Origin: Acidobacteriota bacterium | GTDB taxonomy: Bacteria; Acidobacteriota; Terriglobia; Terriglobales; Acidobacteriaceae | Reading direction: 5' to 3' | DNA: 12,446 nucleotides | NCBI GenBank assembly: GCA_021793595.1 | Contig: JAJYSL010000113.1 | Span: 1 to 12,446 of the forward strand | In this document: positions 6,442-12,446 of the stretch, in pieces | Position numbering within the stretch: the stretch's first letter is position 1 | How the letters are laid out: every line of letters begins with the position of its first letter | Notes under the pieces: model-generated | The model's database searches: none | Told to the model about the DNA's origin: nothing | The model's input: the letters and a program-made list of their open reading frames with translations, nothing else | Translations under genes and position numbers: made by a program

Positions 6442-7676
6442 GATATGCCCCCTTTTTGCGGAGCAATGGGCAGAGAAGCATAGAAGGTCGTGCCCTTCCT
6501 GATGTCGCTTGTGACCCAAACGTGTCCACCCTGCGCTTGGGCGGTGCGCTTGGCCACAGAGAGTCCTATGCCGGTGCCCGGCGCCTTGTTGTCGGATCCA
6601 GAACATCGATAATAGCGGTCAAATATCCTTTCGTAATCCGCAGTTGGTATCACAGGTCCAAAGCTGTGCACGGCAAAAACGATATCTTTCGCATCTTCAG
6701 CGGCCTGGATGGTGATTGTGGTGCCAACGTTGGCATACTTCCCCGCATTGTCGACATACTGTGTGAGCAGAGCGACGAGCAAGCTCCGGTCGCAATACAC
6801 CGACAGATCGTCACGCGACAACACAATTTTGATTACGGTCTTCGAAAGCGGCTCACGAAGGCTTGCCACCACGTCCTCAATCAGCGACGCAATATCGACC
6901 GATTCGGGACTAGGAATCAGATCCGATGCTTCCAGCCGTGCAGTCTTTAGCAGGCGGGTTGTCAATTGAGCGAGCAGTTTCGCCTGCTCCCCGATCAGCG
7001 TAACGAGTCCGGCCTGCGCCGGTCTAAGGCTGCCCATGGCACTCAGGCCGCTGCTAGCCGCTTCAATGACAGTCAGCGGCGTCTTGTATTCATGGGCCAG
7101 GCTATCGAGCACAGTGGTTCGTAACTGCTCAGTTTGCCGCACCCGCTCAGTGCGGCTTTCATTGGCAAAGGCATGGTAGCGGTCAAAAGTAATCGCGACC
7201 ACGGAAGCAATGGCGCTCGCGATTAATGCACTTGGCTCGCCGCGAAGCAGCATCGCTCCGATTGGCAGATTCCCCATCTGCAGCACCCGCCGGACCAGGC
7301 CCGTTTCTGGGTCGTCGCCGACTGTCTCGAAAATATAGATATTTTGTAGCTGTTCTTCCAAATCGTCGAACCATTCACCGATACGGTAGACCTCGTGCAG
7401 ATCGGCGTCGAAGATTGCGGTGGACTCCATTTCAAAAATGGATTGCACGAGAACAGCCAGCTGCGGTCCGGGCTTGCCACACGGGTCAAGCCGCGTCGTG
7501 TTTCTAACAAATGCACAGAGCTTTTCCAACTCAGACGAATTTGTTTCTGAGGCAACAGGCGGCTGAATCGCCGCTGTTGGTTTGACTGGCGGCAAAAAAG
7601 TTGACGCAATCCTGCGACCGCTCGCCGTATCCATCGCCGAAAGTTCTGCCGGATGCGTGGAATCAATCATTTGCAC
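6438..7676 (-). CDS. soluble KdpD-like sensor histidine kinase
   Basis: A 412-residue histidine kinase partnered with the regulator overlapping its stop codon. Residues about 50-170 look like a GAF-type sensor resembling the one in the C-terminal half of KdpD (IFETVGDDPETG, then LIASAIASVVAITFDRYHAF). The H-box is DSLAHEYKTPLTVIEA with phosphorylated His195, the N-box is YVDNAGKYA with Asn310, and the G2 box is GTGIGLS (367-373). The G1 box is altered: VHSFGPVIP replaces the classical DxGxG form, as in several KdpD-like kinases I recall. No transmembrane helix and no KdpD/UspA N-terminal domains are present, so it should be cytoplasmic and sense an internal signal. Residues 20-48 are an Ala/Pro-rich disordered leader. 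The start is uncertain: GTG 7676 or ATG 7670 (two codons later), neither with a strong ribosome site. Confidence 0.9.
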   Translation of the reverse strand: MQMIDSTHPAELSAMDTASGRRIASTFLPPVKPTAAIQPPVASETNSSELEKLCAFVRNTTRLDPCGKPGPQLAVLVQSIFEMESTAIFDADLHEVYRIGEWFDDLEEQLQNIYIFETVGDDPETGLVRRVLQMGNLPIGAMLLRGEPSALIASAIASVVAITFDRYHAFANESRTERVRQTEQLRTTVLDSLAHEYKTPLTVIEAASSGLSAMGSLRPAQAGLVTLIGEQAKLLAQLTTRLLKTARLEASDLIPSPESVDIASLIEDVVASLREPLSKTVIKIVLSRDDLSVYCDRSLLVALLTQYVDNAGKYANVGTTITIQAAEDAKDIVFAVHSFGPVIPTADYERIFDRYYRCSGSDNKAPGTGIGLSVAKRTAQAQGGHVWVTSDIRKGTTFYASLPIAPQKGGIS

Positions 7677-7835
7677 CGCGCCTGTGTTACGAATCTCTGC
7701 CGCCCTCTATGAGAAGGCGATGCGTGCTTGGCAACGAGCCGTCGGCCAGGGAGAAATCTATTGCGGAATATCGTAGGACTCAGGGCTTCGATTTCAGCAA
7801 CTGGAACTCCATCTAAAGACAAATATCATATCAGA

Positions 7836-7850
7836 ACTCCAAAATGGAGT
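7836..7850. promoter_or_regulatory. inverted repeat ACTCCA-AAA-TGGAGT, possible operator
   Basis: ACTCCA (7836-7841) and TGGAGT (7845-7850) form a perfect 6-3-6 inverted repeat. A further ACTCCA lies exactly 30 bases upstream (7806-7811), about three helical turns away, and a related CTGGAG lies at 7863-7868. Repetition on one helix face suggests a binding site for a dimeric regulator acting on either divergent promoter. A small hairpin is the alternative. Confidence 0.4.
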
Positions 7851-7937
7851 GAATGTTCCCTTCTGGAGATTCAAGCATTTCCCCGAAAAAACCAATGCCC
7901 GTCACATAAATCTCAAGAATTGTGTGGCCAGTGAAAT

Positions 7938-7959
7938 TTCTTCATGAGTTCCTCATAAG
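7938..7959 (+). promoter_or_regulatory. 11-bp tandem direct repeat, candidate response-regulator operator
   Basis: TTCTTCATGAG (7938-7948) is followed directly by TTCCTCATAAG (7949-7959), identical at 9 of 11 positions. Adjacent 11-bp direct repeats are the known operator form for OmpR/PhoB-family dimers. Thirteen bases downstream is TATCCT (7973-7978), a possible -10, while no good -35 is seen. This is the arrangement expected of a promoter activated by such a regulator, here reading toward the porin gene. Which regulator binds is inferred from proximity. Confidence 0.5.
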
Positions 7960-8013
7960 TAATTTGCATTCCTATCCTAAATAGATATCCGACAGACCAA
8001 AAGCTCCGCCCGA

Positions 8014-8053
8014 GGATTCCAATCAGAATCCCGAGAGCATGCAAATCCCGAGA
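8014..8053 (+). repeat. leader repeats before the porin gene
   Basis: AATCCCGAGA occurs twice, at 8027-8036 and 8044-8053 (17-base period), each followed closely by GCAT. Just upstream, GGATTC (8014-8019) and GAATCC (8026-8031) form a perfect inverted repeat with a 6-base loop that overlaps the first copy. If the transcript starts near 7985 these lie in the untranslated leader and could allow alternative pairing or protein binding. Confidence 0.35.
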
Positions 8054-8121
8054 AGCATCTGAAATCGGCAACTTCACGGGCCATACCAATTTGAGGTCAC
8101 TCTTTAGGAGGCTAAAAGCGA

Positions 8122-9366
8122 ATGAATCAGAAACCGAAACTTATCTCGAAAATGTTGGCCCCTACCTTTCTGTGCCTAGCCTTCACCGCTGGAGCACAGA
8201 CGACAGCTCCGGCGACGCCGCCCGCCGCCACTTCTGACGCGAAGGCAGTGTCGGCTGCTCCGGTCTCGCCACCTGAAGCTCCGGCTGCGCCCCTGCCGAT
8301 GCCGGCCATGGTGGGTCCGCTTAGCACCTCATCGCCTGCAACATTCGATGCGGGCCGGTACTTCGGAAAACTACAAGTCACCGGAATCCTTAGCGGCTTT
8401 GGATATCTGCAGGACCACCATAGTTCGAGTGATCATCTGAAGTACGCGGACGTGAGCAATGCCCAGGTCTTTGTTCAAAAGACCAGCGGTCTCGTGCAAT
8501 TTTATCTACAGGGCGGCGCATATAATATTCCGGCGCTTGGCACGCCGTTTCTTTCTACCCGTAGTACGGTCACTGACTTTTTCGGCGCGCTGCCGCAGGG
8601 GTACATAAAGCTCGCTCCGAAAGGGGGGTTCTCCTATCTCGGAGGAAAATTGCCAACGCTGGTTGGCGCGGAGGACACATTCACCTTTGAAAATATGAAT
8701 ATTGAACGCGGTCTCCTGTGGAACCAGGAAAACGCTGTCAATCGCGGCTTGCAGGTGAACTACAGCAAAGGCAAGGTCAGCAGTTCACTGAGTTGGAACG
8801 ATGGATTCTACTCCAATCGTTATAACTGGATCTGGGGTATGTTCACCTATACGGTGAATGCAGCCAATAGCGTGGAAGTTGTCGGCGGCGGAAATTATGG
8901 GACGACAAACTACTCCAGCATCGCTACGCCACTTTTTCAGAACAATAGTTCCATGTACAACGTTATTTATACCCACACGGCCAAGACATGGATTCTCGAA
9001 CCGTATGTCCAGCTTACCTATGTGCCGATGAACGGGCACATTGGCGTCGGACACGCTACGTCCACAATTGGTGGGGCGGTTTTGGGAACTTATACTTTCA
9101 CACCCCGCGTTTCGATTGCAGCGCGGGGCGAATACATACGCAGTACAGGTAACAGCAGCAATGGGGCCGTCAATCTTCTCTACGGAACAGGAAGCAAGGC
9201 ATGGTCGATGACACTGACCCCAACGTATCAGAACAAAGCATTCTTCGCCCGCGCCGAATTTTCTTTGGTTCACGCCATGGATACAACGCTAGGAGATGTA
9301 TTTGGTGCGAATGGGACAGATTCGACTCAGGTTCGCGGAATGATCGAAGCTGGCTTTATGTTCTAA
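8122..9366 (+). CDS. outer-membrane beta-barrel porin (BBP2/OmpL-like)
   Basis: A 414-residue exported protein. An N-terminal signal peptide (KPKLISK, then a hydrophobic core, then AGA) predicts cleavage after residue 25. Residues 26 to about 66 are a Pro/Ala-rich linker. The remainder alternates polar and aromatic residues as in a beta-barrel and ends MIEAGFMF, with the terminal Phe typical of proteins assembled by the Bam complex. GGKLPTLVGAEDTFTFENM and the following ERGLLWNQENAVNRG match the pattern of the BBP2 family of putative porins common in acidobacteria. It is preceded by TAGGAGG at 8105-8111, ten bases before the ATG. The permease gene follows after 95 bases on the same strand, so the two probably form one transport unit: solute across the outer membrane here, across the inner membrane by the permease. 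Substrate unknown. Expression is likely controlled from the tandem repeat at 7938. Confidence 0.88.
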   Translation: MNQKPKLISKMLAPTFLCLAFTAGAQTTAPATPPAATSDAKAVSAAPVSPPEAPAAPLPMPAMVGPLSTSSPATFDAGRYFGKLQVTGILSGFGYLQDHHSSSDHLKYADVSNAQVFVQKTSGLVQFYLQGGAYNIPALGTPFLSTRSTVTDFFGALPQGYIKLAPKGGFSYLGGKLPTLVGAEDTFTFENMNIERGLLWNQENAVNRGLQVNYSKGKVSSSLSWNDGFYSNRYNWIWGMFTYTVNAANSVEVVGGGNYGTTNYSSIATPLFQNNSSMYNVIYTHTAKTWILEPYVQLTYVPMNGHIGVGHATSTIGGAVLGTYTFTPRVSIAARGEYIRSTGNSSNGAVNLLYGTGSKAWSMTLTPTYQNKAFFARAEFSLVHAMDTTLGDVFGANGTDSTQVRGMIEAGFMF

Positions 9367-9461
9367 CGATGAAAAGGAAGGGTATTTGTACCTACGCCAG
9401 TCGTTAGTCGGAACAACTTTAAGCACGCTCATCTACACTTCACACTACTGGGAGAACAATT

Positions 9462-11249
9462 ATGACTGAAGATAAGAAACTCGCTCCGCAAATGCAGGCC
9501 ACACTTGGACTAACAGGCTTGACCAGCAACGCAATGGCTCTGATCGCTCCAGGTGCCTTCCTTTGGTTGACGTTTTTTATTCAAGCGACAACCGGAGCAA
9601 CTGCCCCTTCTATGTGGATGGGAATTTTTATGGCGCTGATGCTCTGCTTAGCAACTGCGGTTTCCTACGCGGAGATATCCAAACTCTATCCTGGCACCGG
9701 CTCTAGTTACTACTATGCGGAACAGGCACTGCTGTCGAAGGACAAAGCGTTCAAGTACGCGCGCATTGCCAAGTTTGTGGTCGGCTGGGGCTCCCATCTC
9801 TACTACTGGGTATATCCAGGTGTGATGGTTGGCGTCACCGGTATATTCGTAGGCTATGTTGTAGGCTTCCTCTATCCAAGCATTATGAGTGGTTCCAATC
9901 CAGGCCCGGTGTTTATGGCTTTGGTTGCGATTGCCTTTTCGTTCGCGGTCGCCTGGATCGCACAGAAGGGAGCCAACGCGTCAACAGCCGTGAACCTGGC
10001 AATCAATGTCGTGCAGATCTCCGCGCTGCTGCTGTTCAGTATTCTTGCTCTCGGATATCGTGTAAACCATCCCAGCGGTGCTTCAGCGCTACAGTACGAT
10101 GCAGCTACGCTTGCGACCTATAACTATGAATTCGCGACCCAGCCCGATGGCACCATTCTCCGAGATGCCAACAACATTCCCAAGCCTCAGCTCGATGCGG
10201 GAGGTAAACCTGTACCGTTCCATGTTCACTATCCGAAGATGGATCCAACCGGCAAGCTGTTTCTCACCCATCCTAGCGCCCGGTCGGTGATATCGGTGCA
10301 CAACTTTAACTGGGTGATGATCCAGGCTACGGTGGCTATCCTCATCCTCGTAGGCTTCGAATCTGTCACCTCGCTGGGCGGCGAAGCGAGGAACGCTAAG
10401 CGCGATATTCCGATCGCTGTGATCGCCTCGCTTTTGATTCAAGGACTGGTGTGCTATCTCATCGAATACTTTGCGGCAAACTACTTTCTCAACTCTGGAT
10501 ATACGATGCAGAGTGCGGTAGGCTCTGCTGCGCCTATCGGCGACATGATGATCATTGTTGGCGATGCGTTACTGGGCCAGGGGCGAGGGAAGTATTTTAT
10601 GCTCGCGGAGGCAGTCACGGTGTTTCTTGCACTGATTGGCACGACGCTGGCCTGCATGAACACGGGAGCGCGCGTGACCTATGCTATGGGGAGGGACGAG
10701 GAAGCGCCGGAGCACTTCGGAATGCTTCACACCAAGAATCTCACTCCGCATCGCGCCGTCTGGACGCTTGCCACCATCACTGCAGTCATTGGCGTTCTGG
10801 CGGTAGTACTGTGCTTTGGCGATGCCGCCGCACCAACTGATGCCACTATCCATGCACTTCCACGCGGCATTCTTTCGAGTGTTGGTTACTTGTCACATGC
10901 TAAGATGGCTGCGCTCCCCAACTCATTGTTGATGGTGACATTGACATCTAACTTCGGTACGTTCATTCTTTATGCACTCAGTTGCCTATTATGTATGGTA
11001 TCGTTCTATCGTCGTTCAGACTTCAGCCTTGTCAAACATATGCTCATCCCTCTTTTTGGCTTGCTGGCTAACGTGGGCTGTATGGCGTTCTATCTTATCG
11101 GCCCTGCGTTGGGCTACGGAACCGCAAAAGAACCCATCGGCGCGATGATGATCGCTATAGTATGGGGTCTGTATGGCGCCTTCTATTTTTGGCGCAATTC
11201 AAAGGTCAAGGGCAAAAGCATACTTGTCCCATCCAAGGTGAGAGCATGA
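9462..11249 (+). CDS. APC-superfamily amino-acid/amine permease with periplasmic insert
   Basis: A 595-residue inner-membrane transporter with about 12 hydrophobic helices in LeuT-type order. Seen: an unwound-helix-1-like GLTGLTSNAMALIAPGAF (16-33), SYAEISKLYPGTGSSYYYAEQAL (68-90, helix 2 end and following loop), and the APC signature GFESVTSLGGEARNAKRDIP (298-317). It has a hydrophilic segment of about 75 residues (200-275) between helices 5 and 6, which by family topology faces the periplasm. Helices 5-6 are normally joined by a short loop, and overall length exceeds the usual 450-500. From memory, acidobacterial homologues share this insert. Substrates are probably amino acids or amines; which one cannot be told from sequence. 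A ribosome site GGGAGAA lies about 6 bases before the ATG. It sits downstream of the porin and upstream of a PP2C phosphatase. Confidence 0.9.
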   Translation: MTEDKKLAPQMQATLGLTGLTSNAMALIAPGAFLWLTFFIQATTGATAPSMWMGIFMALMLCLATAVSYAEISKLYPGTGSSYYYAEQALLSKDKAFKYARIAKFVVGWGSHLYYWVYPGVMVGVTGIFVGYVVGFLYPSIMSGSNPGPVFMALVAIAFSFAVAWIAQKGANASTAVNLAINVVQISALLLFSILALGYRVNHPSGASALQYDAATLATYNYEFATQPDGTILRDANNIPKPQLDAGGKPVPFHVHYPKMDPTGKLFLTHPSARSVISVHNFNWVMIQATVAILILVGFESVTSLGGEARNAKRDIPIAVIASLLIQGLVCYLIEYFAANYFLNSGYTMQSAVGSAAPIGDMMIIVGDALLGQGRGKYFMLAEAVTVFLALIGTTLACMNTGARVTYAMGRDEEAPEHFGMLHTKNLTPHRAVWTLATITAVIGVLAVVLCFGDAAAPTDATIHALPRGILSSVGYLSHAKMAALPNSLLMVTLTSNFGTFILYALSCLLCMVSFYRRSDFSLVKHMLIPLFGLLANVGCMAFYLIGPALGYGTAKEPIGAMMIAIVWGLYGAFYFWRNSKVKGKSILVPSKVRA

Positions 11250-11294
11250 TGCTGTGCTGACAAATCACGCTCACTTTCCACATCAAATATTGCT

Positions 11295-11334
11295 GGGGCA
11301 CTCTGTTACAGAGTTCTGTACGACAGGTAGCCCC
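11295..11334 (+). promoter_or_regulatory. 40-base nested inverted repeat before the phosphatase gene
   Basis: Three nested complementary segments share one centre: GGGGC (11295-11299) with GCCCC (11330-11334), CTGT (11303-11306) with ACAG (11323-11326), and TACAGA (11307-11312) with TCTGTA (11315-11320). As RNA this makes an interrupted stem of about 14 pairs with a 4-base loop. As DNA the centre, TACAGA-GT-TCTGTA, looks like a dimer-binding operator. No T-run follows, so simple intrinsic termination of the permease transcript is less likely. It lies 45 bases after the permease stop and 69 bases before the phosphatase start. Confidence 0.5.
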
Positions 11335-11402
11335 GGTTACTCGTATTCACGGGGATACACGCGTGGGAAGACCAACGGAGAAACGGCATAGGATGGCAAT
11401 AG

Positions 11403-12209
11403 ATGTTGGATGTGGTCTTTGGACAGGCAAGCAATCCCGGCAAGCTTCGCGTGAATAACGAGGACTCGATGGGAGTCTTTGTTCCAAGCTCGCGGCAGGA
11501 GTCGCGATCTCGCGGTTGGATGTTTGTTGTAGCCGACGGCCTCGGTGGGATGGACTTCGGCGAAGTAGCTTCAGCTAAGGCCGTAGCGGTAATGGCTGAA
11601 GGTTTTGCCCAGGCACCCGAGGGAGTATCTCTGGTCAGTTTGCTACCGCGCTTGATCCAGCACGCGAACGCCGCTGTTCACGACGAAGGACTGCAACAGG
11701 ACCGACGTGGCAGACATATGGCGACGACGGTGGTTTCCTGCGCCTTGCGGTATGACCAGGCATTCATTGCACATGTGGGAGATTCCCGTTGCTACCAAGT
11801 GCGCGACGGTAAAGCTACATGTCTCACGCGCGACCATACATGGGTAGAGGAACAGCGTAAGCTTGGGCTCATTTCCGCTGCTGAAGCGGAGCTTTCTGAA
11901 GATCGTCATGTCCTCACTCGGTCGCTCGGCCCCGAACTGTTTGTGACAGCCGAAACCAGAAGCATTCCGCTGAAAGTTGGCGATCTACTACTGTTATGCA
12001 CAGATGGTGTCTATGGAGGAATGTATCAAGAAGATATCGCCCGCATCACCGCACAGGATAAAGATGTTACTACGATCGCGGAGGAATTGGTAAATTACGC
12101 GGTTGAAGTAGATGGATCAGACAACGCAACCGCGCAGGTGATTCACGTCCGTTCAATTGAATCCGTAGGTATGTACCGAGGACGTCTTTACCCGCTTCCC
12201 GGATCATAA
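11403..12209 (+). CDS. PP2C-type Ser/Thr protein phosphatase
   Basis: A 268-residue PPM/PP2C metal-dependent phosphatase that removes phosphate from Ser/Thr in proteins, in the cytoplasm. Seen: LRVNNED (15-21, metal and phosphate residues Arg16, Glu20, Asp21), VADGLGG (43-49, Asp45), MATTVV (106-111), AHVGDSRCY (123-131, Asp127), LTRDHTWVEE (141-150), LTRSLG (171-176), LLLCTDGVYGG (196-206, Asp201) and DNATAQV (240-246, Asp240). All metal-binding positions are present, and there is no membrane helix or extra domain; the short tail after 250 has no known role. The start at 11403 has only a weak AGGA about 8 bases upstream. It is the natural counterpart to the Ser/Thr kinase at 3078-4055, although about 7 kb and several genes separate them. 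That the two act on the same substrates is inference. Confidence 0.93.
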   Translation: MLDVVFGQASNPGKLRVNNEDSMGVFVPSSRQESRSRGWMFVVADGLGGMDFGEVASAKAVAVMAEGFAQAPEGVSLVSLLPRLIQHANAAVHDEGLQQDRRGRHMATTVVSCALRYDQAFIAHVGDSRCYQVRDGKATCLTRDHTWVEEQRKLGLISAAEAELSEDRHVLTRSLGPELFVTAETRSIPLKVGDLLLLCTDGVYGGMYQEDIARITAQDKDVTTIAEELVNYAVEVDGSDNATAQVIHVRSIESVGMYRGRLYPLPGS

Positions 12210-12393
12210 CGCCAAAGATTGAGTAAGCCCGACATTTTGCGTGGGCCAGCAATCCAGCCACTGCCGTTCCTATTGCGTCGCAACCTTCGACCGCGAATTC
12301 GAGATAGCGGATGCAATCGACACCCTTACCAGTCCGTGGTGAAAGTCGCAGTTAGGGGGAGAGACCATTGTAGGTAGAAAGCGTCTAACGAGT

Positions 12394-12446
12394 ATGGCGA
12401 TGGGCAGGCGGGAAGAGCGGCGGGTGCAGGAGTCGTTGTGGATTGC
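12394..12446 (+). CDS. N-terminus of an IS1182-like transposase (partial)
   Basis: The last 53 bases open at ATG 12394 with MAMGRREERRVQESLWIA and run off the window. From memory, the MAMGxR...(Q)xxxWVA opening is characteristic of transposases of the IS1182-like group. Only about 17 residues are visible, so the call is tentative. If right, the left end of the element lies in 12210-12393, and its terminal inverted repeat cannot be defined without the other end. Confidence 0.5.
   Translation, partial: MAMGRREERRVQESLWI

Larger units (their letters stand above)
7677..8121. promoter_or_regulatory. divergent regulatory region between kinase and porin genes
   Basis: 445 bases without a gene between two divergent transcription units. 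It holds a TGGAGT/ACTCCA inverted repeat (7836-7850), an 11-bp tandem direct repeat of OmpR/PhoB-operator form (7938-7959), a possible -10 (TATCCT, 7973-7978), and a leader of about 140 bases with repeated AATCCCGAGA. The frames visible here (for example 7601-7816) have no coding features. The porin ribosome site TAGGAGG is at 8105-8111. Confidence 0.6.

Noticed and set aside
6442..6606. N-terminal extension of the response regulator
   Set aside because: It overlaps the kinase gene in another frame, and the ATG at 6441 has a ribosome site and gives the normal receiver length.
5665..7676. Naming the pair kdpE/kdpD
   Set aside because: The similarity is real, but the KdpD sensor half and any kdpFABC genes are absent, so the symbols would imply an unsupported role.
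7921..7945. Sigma-54 promoter beginning TGGCC upstream of the porin
   Set aside because: The GC of the -12 element is not at the required spacing; no other TGGCAC-N5-TTGC match was found upstream of amt, glnA or the porin.
1..12446. CRISPR array, tRNA, rRNA or known riboswitch
   Set aside because: No regularly spaced repeats, cloverleaf, rRNA-like sequence or recognisable riboswitch core was seen on either strand.

Overview
The window most resembles the chromosome of an acidobacterium (Acidobacteriaceae-like, for example near Granulicella, Terriglobus or Edaphobacter). This is inferred from the protein types: a BBP2-like outer-membrane barrel with a C-terminal Phe, an APC permease with a long periplasmic insert, a KdpD/KdpE-like pair without a KdpD N-terminal region, a tail-anchored Ser/Thr kinase, and a frameshifted protein of a family I associate with these genomes. 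No rRNA or marker gene is present, so the assignment is moderate. The porin shows that the cell has an outer membrane.

Layout. Positions 1-1035 are mobile or decayed DNA: a 10-codon 3' end of an unknown gene, a cluster of tight hairpins, a 27-codon ORF, and a hypothetical gene split by one extra C. Positions 1036-1400 hold no convincing gene. From 1401 a 62-residue two-helix membrane protein overlaps (ATGA) an Amt-family channel gene (1586-2917). A short receiver-like remnant follows, then a Ser/Thr protein kinase with a C-terminal membrane anchor (3078-4055) and a glutamine synthetase (4179-5609). Convergent to these, on the minus strand, are an OmpR/KdpE-type response regulator (5665-6441) and its soluble KdpD-like histidine kinase (6438-7676), again overlapping by ATGA. 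A 445-bp divergent intergenic region carries an 11-bp tandem repeat typical of OmpR/PhoB-class operators. It leads into an outer-membrane porin (8122-9366), an amino-acid/amine permease (9462-11249) and a PP2C-type phosphatase (11403-12209). The right edge (12394 onward) looks like the first codons of an IS1182-like transposase.

Working model (inference). The genes form a nitrogen acquisition and assimilation island. The porin and permease bring in amino acids or amines, the Amt protein brings in ammonium (or senses it), and glutamine synthetase fixes ammonium into glutamine. Two signalling layers surround them: a cytoplasmic two-component system that probably controls the porin promoter, and a Ser/Thr kinase/phosphatase pair. 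No PII (GlnB/GlnK) gene, adenylyltransferase or NtrBC is present, and the glutamine synthetase shows no recognisable adenylylation site, so Ser/Thr phosphorylation is a candidate replacement control. The Amt protein is divergent: the first of the two pore histidines is replaced by Gln. Mobile-element debris on both sides suggests that the block may have been moved or rearranged as a unit.
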